This document shows positions 25,501 through 36,671 of a DNA stretch of 64,000 nucleotides, piece by piece (within the stretch, counting starts at the first letter, position 1; each line of letters begins with the position of its first letter). Origin of the DNA: Vigna angularis (Eukaryota; Streptophyta; Magnoliopsida; Fabales; Fabaceae); the NCBI RefSeq assembly GCF_016808095.1, contig NC_068978.1, forward strand, positions 31,740,160 through 31,804,159. Direction: 5' to 3'. A program made the position numbers and the translations under genes. Below the pieces are notes generated by a model. That model made no database searches. It was not told where the DNA came from and worked only from the letters and a program-made list of their open reading frames with translations.

Positions 25501-27060
25501 TCACCACTGTTCTCTGGGACGGCCATCGGAGAATACAGGAAGAAGGGCCTCTTCATCATTCTGTCTCGTGTATTTAACTTGTTTATTTGCCTTTCCTTGT
25601 CCAATCTCCAATACTTCACCATCGTCATCAAAATCTGGTGGCAAACTGTCATCTTCTTCTTCATCACTCCAGCCATCATCACCATCATCAAAATCCTCAA
25701 ATCCTTCGTCACTCTCTAAATTATCAACTTCTTCTGACCATGCTTCTTCTCCTTGATCACTTTCATCTTCTCTGCCATCACCTTCTCTCAAGCTATCTTC
25801 AAGGGTCTTGCGAGCAGGTCCCTTGGGGAATCGCGGAACATTAACCAGGACACGAAGCTTTTCCTTTACAAGCAACAACCGATCCTTGTCCACCAACTGA
25901 GAGTCCCGGTAAGCTTCCCTCAGAAACACAGAATCTCTATCTCCTTTCAGAGAGACATAAAACATATCAGGATGCCTTATCAACATCCCCCTCAGCTGCT
26001 GAGAGAATCTGAACTCCTCGCGAAAATGTGTGAAGTGATCAACAAGCGTCCGCTTCTCAAGTGTGAGACTCAGAATCTCATGAACAACTCCACAAGCATG
26101 TTTCTCCTTCTCCCTTGTCCCTGGCCTCATTGCAGAGAAATCAGAGTAAGGCGAAATATAAGGCAAGTCTCTGAATTGCATAATCTTCCTCATCTCACCC
26201 TTGGAAAGATTAAGACCCTTAGGAAGCTTCACCCTGTGGAACCTGGGAGGTCTGTCTATGATCAAATTCTGCTCCTCCATTTCCCTGATGCGATTATCCT
26301 CAGCCGATAGCTCAGCCGCTGAAACCGCAAGCTCAGGGTCCCAATGAGTTAGTTCCAAGGCAGGGCCACGCTCAGTTGCAACCACTTTGAAGTACTGAGG
26401 GTACCTATGACAAATGGTGTCACGAAATCCCACGGGGAGACCAAAATCAGTCCTGAGATGTGCTATTTTCTCTAACAAAATCCGTTTTTCCAGTGACATC
26501 ATCAACAACTTCCTGAGTTTGACGACCACCAAGTCTTCCAACTCATTCCTAATCTTCAGCTCCTCAAAATAGAGTCTCTCAGCTTCAGGGGTCATTTTGA
26601 ATTTGAGAGAGTAAACCCCTTCTTCCATAATCTGAAACACTGCTGGGAATTTCTTCAGTATGGCAATAAGTTTCCTCCTTTTATCGAGCCCCAAATCTCT
26701 TTTGAACTTGCCAAGCTGCTTAAGCGACATAACCCTATCTGGTTGAGCCACCAGAATATTCCTCACCCTCAGAACGAATTTCAGCTTCTTGTCTCTCTGA
26801 ATCACATTGTCAAACGGAATCTCTTTCCTTCTCTTCACCGCCGCTGTTATTATGGGCCTCGCCGCATCAAATTTCGGTCTTCCATGCGGCGATTGTGATG
26901 GGACCCAACTCAAATTTCTTCCCCAAAACTGGGACTTTTGCAGGGTGCAATTGAGTTTGACGGAAAGATTGGGTTTTGCATGGAAAGGAAGAGTGTTTGA
27001 GATGAAGAAAGGTAAAGGGGTGGATGATGAAGGTGAAGATAGTACGAGTGAAGGCTCCAT
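25501..27060 (-). CDS. WTF1: PORR-domain chloroplast group II intron splicing factor (WTF1-like)
   Basis: A single uninterrupted frame of 519 residues. The first ~70 are Ser/Pro-rich, hydroxylated and poor in acids, as in a chloroplast transit peptide. The PORR (plant organelle RNA recognition) domain runs from about 81 (RRKEIPFDNVIQRDKKLKF) to about 420, with RNILVAQPDRVMSLKQLGKF, ILKKFPAVFQI, ICHRYPQYFKVV and RGMLIRHPDMFYVSLKG repeats. A strongly acidic tail (about 430-505, rich in D and E) follows. In maize and Arabidopsis WTF1 binds group II introns and works with RNC1 in chloroplast splicing. I chose the first Met because it gives the transit peptide. The gene is complete; overlapping forward frames are shadows. 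Confidence 0.93.
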   Translation of the reverse strand: MEPSLVLSSPSSSTPLPFFISNTLPFHAKPNLSVKLNCTLQKSQFWGRNLSWVPSQSPHGRPKFDAARPIITAAVKRRKEIPFDNVIQRDKKLKFVLRVRNILVAQPDRVMSLKQLGKFKRDLGLDKRRKLIAILKKFPAVFQIMEEGVYSLKFKMTPEAERLYFEELKIRNELEDLVVVKLRKLLMMSLEKRILLEKIAHLRTDFGLPVGFRDTICHRYPQYFKVVATERGPALELTHWDPELAVSAAELSAEDNRIREMEEQNLIIDRPPRFHRVKLPKGLNLSKGEMRKIMQFRDLPYISPYSDFSAMRPGTREKEKHACGVVHEILSLTLEKRTLVDHFTHFREEFRFSQQLRGMLIRHPDMFYVSLKGDRDSVFLREAYRDSQLVDKDRLLLVKEKLRVLVNVPRFPKGPARKTLEDSLREGDGREDESDQGEEAWSEEVDNLESDEGFEDFDDGDDGWSDEEEDDSLPPDFDDDGEVLEIGQGKANKQVKYTRQNDEEALLPVFSDGRPREQW

Positions 27061-27676
27061 CTAATCTATCACTCAACAACAACAACAAAAACAACAGCAA
27101 CTAGGAACATAAAAATGAAAAACTGATTAGAAGAAGATGTCGAAGAAGATGAGACTTACTCAGTGCTATGGCTTTCTGATGTGTGTGTGACGATAAACCC
27201 CTTTTGCAAACAATATCTTAGGGTTCTTCTCTATCCATTTGCAAATAAAACATTAACAATTCATTATTTATTACTTCACTTCAAACTTAATTAAGAAAAT
27301 TATATTAACTTAATTGAATTCGTATGGCCAAAATTATTATCAAATAGTTTATTTCTTATATGTTGTTCATATTCTCCATTTTATCTTCACCATTCATATA
27401 TATAAACATTAGGATTTAGTTCTTATCACTAATGTATTTTTAGGTTGATTTTTATGGACAAAAGCACTAGTGCAATATTTTTTCAAAGTTTATTAAAATG
27501 ATGTAAGTTTTTTAAAAAAATTATAAAAATAAGTAAATTGTGTTATTTTGGTACAATTTTTTATATTATTAAAGTGGTCTTAGCTTTGTATAACATAAGT
27601 ATGTTGTATATATTTTTTTTAATTTAAACTAAAGTCTTGTTACAAGCGTAGTGTGATATCAATTGAAAATTGTGTC
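27061..27676 (-). other. Upstream region of the WTF1-like gene
   Basis: Holds a CAACAACAACAA stretch just before the ATG (5' leader) and AT-rich DNA up to the solo LTR. No further gene is seen. Confidence 0.45.
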
Positions 27677-27681
27677 ACCTT

Positions 27682-29020
27682 TGTTAAATCCTCGGCGGTG
27701 TGACCGAATCGTATCAAGTAATAAACCTGGTAAGATCAATCATTCTCCCAAAGGACTCACGGCCTAGACAGTTGTGTGATTTGTTGATTAACTAAGACTT
27801 GCAAAACCGATTAATTAAGATTTAAATGCAAATACTCAAAAGTAAATATGAATGCATGGATTGATCAATGGTAAGAAGAAACAAAACACGTGAATTGAAA
27901 TATATGGATGATTATGTTGTTGTGGTTTATCAATTTCATCCTATATACTCTCATGTATTCAGGAATTCATCTTTCTTCATTAATTGTTAATGTCACTTTC
28001 TAAATTACCTTAAACCTGATGTCTCGGTGAAGAAAACCTAATCATAATCACTAGTTTACAATGTTTTGTCTCCCTAGCAATTAATCATGCATTATAATAA
28101 ACAGAAGCTTAAAGGCAACTAACCATCATACTCCTATGTCTAGGTTTATACTACAGAGATTCCCCAGATCTAGATTTCTCCGTATGTGTCCATATCGACA
28201 AAATCAATGATCATGACATCGAATGAGTTAAACAATGCATGCTTTGAGCAAAGAGGAAAAACCCTAACAATTAATGAAAGAAAGCATGTATCTTAAAGAA
28301 GATTTTGAAGAACAAATTCCATACATGAGAGTTTCAAAAGGATTACATTGATTCCCCAACAACAATAAATGTTTAGTTCACCATATCCATGGTGAAACTA
28401 GATGAATTACAATGAAAGAGTGAAAAGATAGAACCCTAGAAAGTGAGAAAGGAGCCTTAGCATCCAAAATCCTCTAAAAAGTAGTGAAAGAGTGTGTTTC
28501 TGCTTCATTCCAGCCAAAAATGTCTAACCTAGGTCGACTAAAACCTTATATAACTTTCTAAAAATTACAGAAAAGTGGCCCAAGGCCCATTAAAATGTCG
28601 CTCAACGGTAAGTGCGGGTCTTCAATTTTGCCCCTCAGCTGCTGTTTTTGCCCCTCAGCGGTGATTTCGGCACCTGAAAACTGGCGCTCAGCGGTAATTA
28701 CCACTCAGCACAACTTTTTCTGCACTCTGGTTGACTTTTCTGCATTCTGATTGACTAGTTGACTTTTCTAGTTGACTGGTTGACTTTTCTGGTTGATTGG
28801 TTGACTTTTCTGCATTCCAACGTACTTTAACTCTTCTTTCAAATCATTCTAATAACCTACAAAATCAAAGGAATCTAGCACAAAACCATTAAATTCACCT
28901 TCAACTCTCTTATCCACAAAACTAAAGCAAAAACATGAGTTAAAGCAAGTTTCTAAGTTAAAAAGGGTTGATTGGTTATCGAAATTAAGTATAAAAATAA
29001 CGGTTTTTCAACCGTTATCA
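27682..29020 (-). mobile_element. Solo LTR of a Ty3/gypsy element, with ACCTT target duplication
   Basis: On the reverse strand it begins TGATAACGG and ends GATTTAACA. The 5-base duplication ACCTT stands at both sides (27677-27681 and 29021-29025). The end resembles that of the Athila-like LTR at 52015: both have a TTACTT..ACGATTTGGT/ACGATTCGGT block shortly before the terminal TTAACA. No internal retrotransposon DNA is attached. A solo LTR arises by recombination between the two LTRs of a full element. Confidence 0.92.
28731..28810 (+). repeat. TTGACT (W-box-like) cluster in the solo LTR
   Basis: Six TTGACT words in 80 bases, within a degenerate ~21-base repeat around TTGACTTTTCTGGTTGACTGG. 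TTGACT matches the WRKY-binding W-box core; binding is not shown by the sequence. Confidence 0.7.
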
Positions 29021-29025
29021 ACCTT

Positions 29026-29540
29026 GTAGAGGTGACAATGCAGGTTTGTCTGGTTCATTTAGATTTGACTCGCATTTGGTCAACATAATGTGGATTAAAT
29101 TGGTCGTCTCACATTGGAATTGGTATGTAGGTCGAGTAATATATTTGAGTTAATTTTGTTTTTTCAACTAATAACAAATTTCATACTATATGGAAAAAAA
29201 TCACCTATATATAATGGTTGAATAGTTTTAGCAAAATGAAATGGTTGAAACTCTATACCATTACATTTTCATCATGGAATAGGGTTTTGAATTATTTCTG
29301 GTTGAAACTCTATATCATTACATGGTTGAAACTCTATACCATTACATTCTCATTAAATGGTTGAAACTTTATATCATTACATTCTCATCAAACTTAATAA
29401 TCATGCATGAAGTAAGGTATTGAATTGTTTACGGGCCAATGGGCCAGCTCGTCGCAAGCCCACGTGGGTAGTGGGTTAGGCGGGTCCAACTTATGTGAGC
29501 TAGCGAGTTGAGAACCCAACCCACCCCAGCTTGATATGAC
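29026..29540 (+). mobile_element. hAT-like remnant
   Basis: It begins with TAGAGGTGACAATGCAGG, like the hAT-type end at 400, directly after the solo LTR duplication. At 29430-29540 it holds GGGCC/GGGTT-rich subterminal sequence like that at 225-360. No transposase is seen. Confidence 0.4.
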
Positions 29541-29551
29541 TTCAATATATT

Positions 29552-30655
29552 AATACATATTTTGGTCATTTAGTTTGTTAGTTTTGTTCAAAGTAGTCCT
29601 CCTATTTTTGAGTTGTTCAAAATGGTGTCATCTTTTGTACAAATAGTTCAATTTGGTCATTTATGCTGACGGCGTTTAAAACGTTAACGACATAATGTCC
29701 ACCTTAGCAAATTTTGAATGACATGTCCAGTTTTGCAATACGTGGCAACATTAATCCAATTGACATGGTAATTTCCCTGTTTCTGGGTTGTTCGATTTAA
29801 GCGATTTGGGTTTAGGACATTGGAGTTTTCTATGTTTTGTGGTTTCTTGCAGGTTAGATCACGAATAGAAGGCGTGACAGTGATTGGGGTTCCTCTATGT
29901 TTGAATTTGCAGGTCTATTTATGGTTGCAAATAACTCAATGATTGTGGCGGCACAATTTAGGGTTTTGCTATCGTGCGATTTCATGGTGGAAGAGAGTGG
30001 TTGCATGAGAACTGTGCTACTCGAAGGTTGAAGGAAAATAATGCTTTGAGGTGTGCTCGCGAGGTTCTTGTGAGTGCGATTTAGATTTTGATGGAGGAGA
30101 AAGTCGCGAGATTGATTCACGAATTTGGGGGTTCTCATGGTTAACGATTTAGGATTTTTGGAAATTGGGGAATTAAGAATTCTGGAAATTAGGGATTTAG
30201 GGTTTGCTGTAGGTAATGGGTGATTTGTGGTTGATGGAAAAATGAAGGATCTCTCATGCCATATTGAAACCAATTTCACCAAATCGGGATTATTCATTAA
30301 AATTGAAACTAATTTCACCAAATTAGAGTTATTTGTTACAACAACTTTGTTCAATTCAGGAAAGAACTTCCACGAACCATAATCATTTCCTTTTATCCAA
30401 TAACTTTAACTTTTAATATATCTACATCAATAAACCTAACGTTACCAAGTCAAATGACTTGAGTTTGTCACATAATTAATAACTGGACAACTCATTCACT
30501 TCTTGTTAAGGTGAACATTACATCGTTAACGTTTTTAATACGGTAAATAAAAAGGACTCACTCAAATAATTTTTACAAAATATGGGACTACTATGAACTT
30601 TTAGAAGAACCACTTTAAACATACCTAACCAAACTAGGAATCAAAATTGGTATTA
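29552..30655. mobile_element. Non-autonomous MULE-like element with ~230-bp inverted ends
   Basis: The left arm (for example AGTTTTGTTCAAAGTAGTCC, CGTTTAAAACGTTAACGA, AATGTCCACCTTAGCAA) recurs inverted at the right (near 30610, 30525 and 30505). The 700-base centre has no transposase. A 166-codon reverse frame (30354-29854) shows no recognisable domain and uses low-complexity Ser/Asn/Pro, so I do not call it a gene. Confidence 0.65.
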
Positions 30656-31408
30656 AGACCTTATTGTATCATTTTAGTTTGGATAATTTTTTTAACCCTT
30701 TTTAGTTCATGTATTCGTGGTATATATTATTTCGTGTAACTGTGTAAACTTAATTCAAAATGGTTTTAAAAGCAGCACAGTTTGATTCTCATAATTTCAT
30801 CTCTTTTTTCAGCTAATTTTTTTAATTTTTATACCATTTCATTTCATTACATTTCCACTCTAAGAATTCATTCATACAAACCATGAGTTTTATATTTACA
30901 TTTCTTTTCTCCAAAACACAAACCTCTTCTACAAAAATATTTTCTTAAAATCTAATTACCTAGTTGATGTTTCTTTCTTTTAAGACATTATACATAATTT
31001 TTAATTTAATAAAATTCAACTCCTTTATTAGTCGAAGAAATCTTTTACAAAATTTAACTGTTTTTCTAATTAAAATTTTATTCTAAATTTCGTTGAAAAC
31101 AATAATATATTCTTGTTACTCATACTAAAAAAAGCTTAAGAACATGTAAACGAGATCATAACCGGAAATGTCAAATTAAAAAAATTTGTGTACACTAATT
31201 TAATAATAAAAAAAACTATATGAATTAAATTGAGAATTGGACATATTTAAAGAAGCATTTTACTTGATTATCTAAATTTTAAATACTTTGTATGTCTGTG
31301 GTTTTGATGCAGAAGGGTGAACAGAAACTAAACTGCATGAAGATACTGCATTTTCTTTTATCTGTAATTTATGCATCATATTTTTACAACTAAGAAGAAT
31401 CAGCATCT
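30656..31408. other. AT-rich intergenic DNA before the tRNA gene
   Basis: No gene, repeat or element end is recognised. Confidence 0.5.
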
Positions 31409-31482
31409 GCTTTCATAGCTCAGTTGGTTAGAGCACCCGTTTAGTAAGCGGGAGGTCTTGAGTTCGACTCTCAATGAAAGCA
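31409..31482 (+). tRNA. trnT-AGU: tRNA-Thr (anticodon AGU)
   Basis: 74 bases with a perfect 7-bp acceptor stem (GCTTTCA with TGAAAGC), discriminator A, a D arm (AGCTCAGTTGGTTAGAGC), an anticodon loop TTAGTAA showing AGT, and a T arm with GTTCGACTC. There is no intron and no encoded CCA, as in nuclear tRNA genes. A T run (about 31488-31492) can end RNA polymerase III transcription. The embedded A and B box matches are intact, so it looks functional. Confidence 0.97.
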
Positions 31483-33118
31483 TGTTGTTTTTCTTTTCTT
31501 TCGCTTCACTAAATTTGGCCTTTTTTCTTTATGAAATGTTCCAGCAATCAGAGCCATAATGATCTGTAACAAGTGAGGAGTTGAAGAAAGAGTGGTTTTC
31601 ATTCCATTTCAATGTTTTGGATGTGATGATGATATCTGGGGAGAGATTCATTCCAGCCAAAGCAGTTGAAGCAAGGGAAAATGATGCATCTTTGGAAGGA
31701 ACTGAGAATGTAAGAGATACCCAGAAAGCAGTGGCAGAAACAGCATGAATGCAAGAAAGAGTGATGCCTAATTTCTTAGCTTTTGGACAAAATCAAAACC
31801 AGGTGCACCAGTTCATTCATAACTAGAAAAGAGCACAAGGAAATATGGCCTTTATCAAGAAGATTGAAGCTGAATGATAATACCATTTGATGTTAGATCA
31901 AACTATTGTATGTGAAGAATGAGAGTGAGATTGAATGGGTTGATAGATATAGAGAAAGTTGGAGGAAAGGGACATTCATATCAGTCTGGAACCCACAGAA
32001 GCATTTCATAATTGGCAATAATGGTTTCAAGTTTATCCACAACAAGCACTTTTTTTGTTTTCCTTTCAAGATTTAACACCTTTCGTTTGTCACCAACCAG
32101 TTAAATCGACTAATCAAATCGGGATAATGTCATTGATTAACTCATACAATAATAATTTTACTTGTTTATAAAATGTTAAAGAATATTGACTTGGAAAAGG
32201 ATTATTTTGGTTGTACATCTTGTTCAATAATTGGGTTTAATTAAATTTCACTGCTTCAAAGTATGAAGGTAAAACATAATCAAGGACTTGACTTACGGAA
32301 AAATTCGTTGGATGTGATGTAAGCTTGATCAACTCTTTATATTTTTTTTAAAGGTTAGTCAATTCTTACAACATTGTTTGTTTTACATATAAACAAATTT
32401 CAACTCTAAAAGATTTATTTAAAAATAACCAAAGATAATTTAGTCGATGTAATCTTATATAAAATGAAATAAAAAATATTAAATAATTATAATTACCATC
32501 TTTAACAGGTGTGAAATTAGTTAATTTTCCTCTTGAATGTTTCAATTGAAAGATCATCAGTCCATCTTGTCTCAAATTATAAATTTGATTTTAAAACAAT
32601 AATGACTAGAAATCTAAAGAATAATTTCACATCTTTCTTGGGCACTAAGAGTGCAGAAGGAATAACACAATTAGTGCAAGCTAAATCTACTTAAATATAT
32701 TAGAGGCTGAGAGTCTCAGTCAGTCTCAACAATGTCAGAAATTTTTCTTAAAGTTAACATCCTGGGGCAACGATTTTAAAACTGGGTTTGCTAAGAAAAA
32801 AGGTATGAGAAACAGCAATGTAAATTTGAAGGCATGGAGATGGATACATACGGATGATGGTCATCTGAAACCATACAGGGGAATGATTTTATCACACCAT
32901 CTGTCATGAAAAACTATTCATTCTAATTTCTAATGGCATGGGGTTTGTATGACTTGCAATTAAACCATTTTGATGTATTGAAGAGATTGCCACAGCCTCC
33001 CTTGTTTCCCATCACAATTGACACCTGCACCATTCAAAACTGTATCTGTGTATATATGGACATCTACAGACATCCTTGGGAGAAATGATATCATGTGAAA
33101 CACTACTATACAAGTTCA
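31483..33118. other. Intergenic DNA; 3' flank of the GOST-type gene at its right end
   Basis: The part from about 32900 is probably 3' untranslated DNA of the reverse-strand membrane protein gene. A less AT-rich stretch at 31590-32040 has a short open frame broken by stops that I do not recognise; it may be a decayed gene piece. Confidence 0.45.
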
Positions 33119-36100
33119 TTATTCTCGCTTATCTTCCTCCAGATCTTCTCCAAAGGCAAGATCGGTCTTCCGTTCAAGTTTGGCTGCAACATCCCCAGTT
33201 ATCTTTGCTACACTGCTTGTCAGAGAGATACCCTCCTCATCAAAGTCATCTCCTGTTTCCTCCAAGTATGCATATCTACAAATGAAGATATAAATGCAAT
33301 CAGTCTTTCAAGGAACAAAACAGCACGAAACAGAAAGAAGACCGACCCACCGAGACATGGAGAAGCAGTGTGCAAGAATGAGCAAGAGAAAAAAAGACTG
33401 ATTTAATATAAGACTATTGATTTCTTGAATGAGTAAATTGTATAATAATCCCCAGTTACTAAATTACAATTATACAACAACCAAACTAAAAAAAGTACGA
33501 TGTTAACATGTGACTGATGGAGAGCAGGTTACGATTTCTCCAACAGAGATATAGTCAAGTAGTGAGTGCAAGACAAGAATTAAGTAGACCCAACATATAT
33601 TAATACGGTTAATAATTAAAACCGGTATCATTGTTGAAAAACTTAACTTAAAACAGTGGTTTATAAATCGTATACGAAAAATAACCCATGGAGGAGACCA
33701 AGTCAGCATTCGTCTACACACACACACATACACAACCACAAGTCAAGTAGCAACTTCAAGACTACGATTATCTAGGCCCGCTAATTGATTATCATAGTTA
33801 AAAATACCACCTGCAGTGGGTTAAAAATCATATATAGAAAATAAATAACATATTGAAACTAATGTGCCTACTAAGTTCTAAACATGGTCTAATTTTAACT
33901 TAAAATTCATTCATTCTGAAAGAACGAAAAGTCTACATGGAGATTCCAACTAGCTACAAGAACAATCAGAACACCAATAAAAAAAGTAAAGTTGTACACA
34001 ATTTCCCCATTGCACATGATGCAAAGAGGCTGTTTACAAATTTGTAACTACAAGCAATCTGTTACAAAGGGCAACTTTACCGTTACGTCACATACAGATG
34101 GAAGAAGACCTAGATAAAGACAGAATTACCATGGGCATGATTTAGAAAATTGAAAAAGCTGAGTGGGCAATGAGATACAGATAAAGACAAGAAGAACAAA
34201 AGTGATTCTTAGGCACTCTCCTTCAGCGAGGGAGTAACAACACTTATGGTGTGTGTGAATGACATATTAGAGACAGAAAACGTAGACATAATATTCACAG
34301 CACTGTATGTAAGGGATTCCTACATTTTTTCAATGCTTTTAGGCATAATTTGAGAAGCGACACGTAGTGGCACAACTAATCTCTCATAATATCAAGTTGC
34401 AAAGGTGGTTTGTCTCATTTTCTACATTAGCACACGCATACCCAGATAGAAAATTGAAAGATATAATGAAGGTTAAATGGAATTTAGCATAGGTTAAAGG
34501 AAACTAGCACTACCGGATCTAATCTAATAGTATACGATGCACAGAAATAGCCACCTAAATATGCCGTATATAAATGAAAGTTTGCAGTGAAATGAAAAGA
34601 AAAATCAGCAAGCGAAGACCTGAAACAACTGTTGCTCTAGTAATAACTACTTCAATGCTAAATAATATTAAAGGCATTTCAAACAAAAGGTTAAATATAT
34701 TTGCATAAAAACACAAGTAACTGGCATAAAAAAACACTATTCACCACATCAAGGCCAGGGAAATGACAAGTACCTAGTAGGGTTCCGAGAAGGAGCCCAA
34801 AGGGCACATATCACCAGCAAGAGAGCATATGAAAGCAGACACCAAAAGGCTGGGATAATCCAAGCGATTTGCCACAACTCATTCAATGGATCAGTAGCAT
34901 TGAAGTATAGCTGGTTGAACACAGAGAATCCAGATCATTAGTAACACTGACTAGCATAAAAATGATTAGACAAATTTTTTTTTGAAACTCCGGCAGAAAG
35001 AGCACATCTCTAAAATTGCTCATTTCTGTACATCAAATATATTTTCCAAGAACTACCTCAAAGCCAATCCATGCAATGGACAGTAGCACAGACACCGCGA
35101 GTGTGTTTGTAAACTTTCGGTAGAGCTCAAGTTTAGCTAAGTTTCTCCTTGTCTGCATCCATAAATAACAACACAATCAAAGAACAATAGGTGCAAACGT
35201 TACTAAGCCTAACCAGTTCAAGACGACAAACAAGTCATGCTTGCTGAACCAAACACATTCACATTCAACTAGAGTTAACATTTGTACACAAAAACAGTCA
35301 AAACTCAAACCAATGCAGCACTCACTCCGTTACCATCATAAACTAAACATAACAACAACAGACTAGAAAACCCAAGGTTTTGGAATTGCCTGCAGTTTCT
35401 CCAAGGTTTTGGACAACGATGAGAAAATCCATAGAATGAAGCACGAGTCAAGGCAAACAACAGGGAGCACCAAAAGCAGCTTGGTCTTCCCGGAGAAGTC
35501 ATTGATGTTCCCTAGATGCTCAACAAGCTCGAGTGCCTCAGAGGCACCAAAATACAGCAGACCAAGAAGCAGCACTCTGTAAGCAATCCTGTTCCCACCG
35601 AGCGTGGGGCGAACAACCCCATAGCCCATGGACACAACCAACAGCAGCAGCCGCGACAGCGTTTTCTTCACCGAAGTAAAGGTGACAGCCCAGAGGGTAA
35701 TCCCCATGGGTCTAGTCCCAGTAGAGTTAAAATTAGCATACTCGAAATACCACACAGCCATCTCACACATTCCTAGCGCAATAACAGCGGTGATATGATA
35801 ATGCAAGTGGATAATGTCTTTCCAAAACTGAACAAACCTCAAAAACCAACAAAGACCGAGTAAAAGATAAGCCAGAGACATGAAGCCATAGAGGGTCATT
35901 AGAGGGGCCATTTTTCCAGGCAGATACCCTTTAGGGTTACGCCACACTGTCCTTCCCTGAATGGTGGTGCCCTTAAGGGAAGGATCGCAGAACATGAAGT
36001 AGAGGTAGTACATACCGGTGGCGTTGATGTCAAGGGTTGTCGTATCCATCTGGACCTGTTCATCGGTTCCCTGGAAGAAGGTTTTGATGCGCTTCGGCAA

Positions 36101-36574
36101 CTCGAGGTTGTCGGGGTTCTTCTGGATTATCACTTCGCCGAGGTTGCAGATCCGCTCCTTAGCCAGCTTCGGATCGCAGCAGATCAAATCGGATTTCAGG
36201 TACGAACCTCCGATCCGGTTCCGATCCCGAACCTCTAGCAATATGGCCTCAACTAACCCCGTGTTCTGTTGCATCCTCCCCTGCACGATTGCGGATTCAC
36301 GCGGACGTGTAAACGTCACCGTTTCGAACCTGAATCCAATCGGACGGAATCAGAAACCATAACTAACCCTAGAAATGAGAGAGTGAGCGAGTGAAGGGGA
36401 ACCAGACCTGATGAAGGATTTGGCCAAGAGCGCTTCGCTGCCCCCGTGGAAAAAGAAGGCGTCGGAGCGGTGGGTGAAGGGCTCGTTGGAGTAGTCGTGG
36501 ATAGAGGCATTGATCGGAATTAGTAACAGTAAGAGGAGGAGAGGAATCGCGTGAGACTCAAACGCCGTCATCAT
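33119..36574 (-). CDS. GOST/TMEM87-type seven-transmembrane protein, five exons
   Basis: Exons in reverse are 36574-36408, 36329-35390, 35152-35057, 34910-34774 and 33275-33119. They keep frame and give 498 residues, normal for plant lung-seven-transmembrane (GOST) proteins. It has a signal peptide (about 1-24), a luminal domain with paired Cys (ICC, IC, FC), then seven hydrophobic helices from about residue 200, ending before SRNPTRYAYLEE and an acidic cytosolic tail. Relatives act in the Golgi/endomembrane system; a signalling or ion-conducting role is debated. The second intron has GC at its donor (CAG then GCAATT), while the other three are GT-AG. A start at 36634 would add 20 residues, but I prefer 36574 because it gives a normal signal peptide. 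A (TTCCG)4 run lies in the 5' leader. Confidence 0.9.
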
Positions 36575-36651
36575 CGCCGTCGTCGCGAAACACGAACATG
36601 TAACAAGCAATGTGATGCGATGCGACAGAAGCAATTGAAATTGTGAAAAAA

Positions 36652-36671
36652 CGGAACGGAACGGAACGGAA
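36652..36671. repeat. (CGGAA)4 pentanucleotide repeat in the 5' leader
   Basis: Four perfect CGGAA units about 80 bases upstream of the GOST-type start codon (TTCCG on the coding strand). Confidence 0.9.

Noticed and set aside
29854..30354. 166-codon reverse frame as a gene
   Set aside because: Low-complexity, no recognisable domain, inside a non-autonomous MULE-like element.
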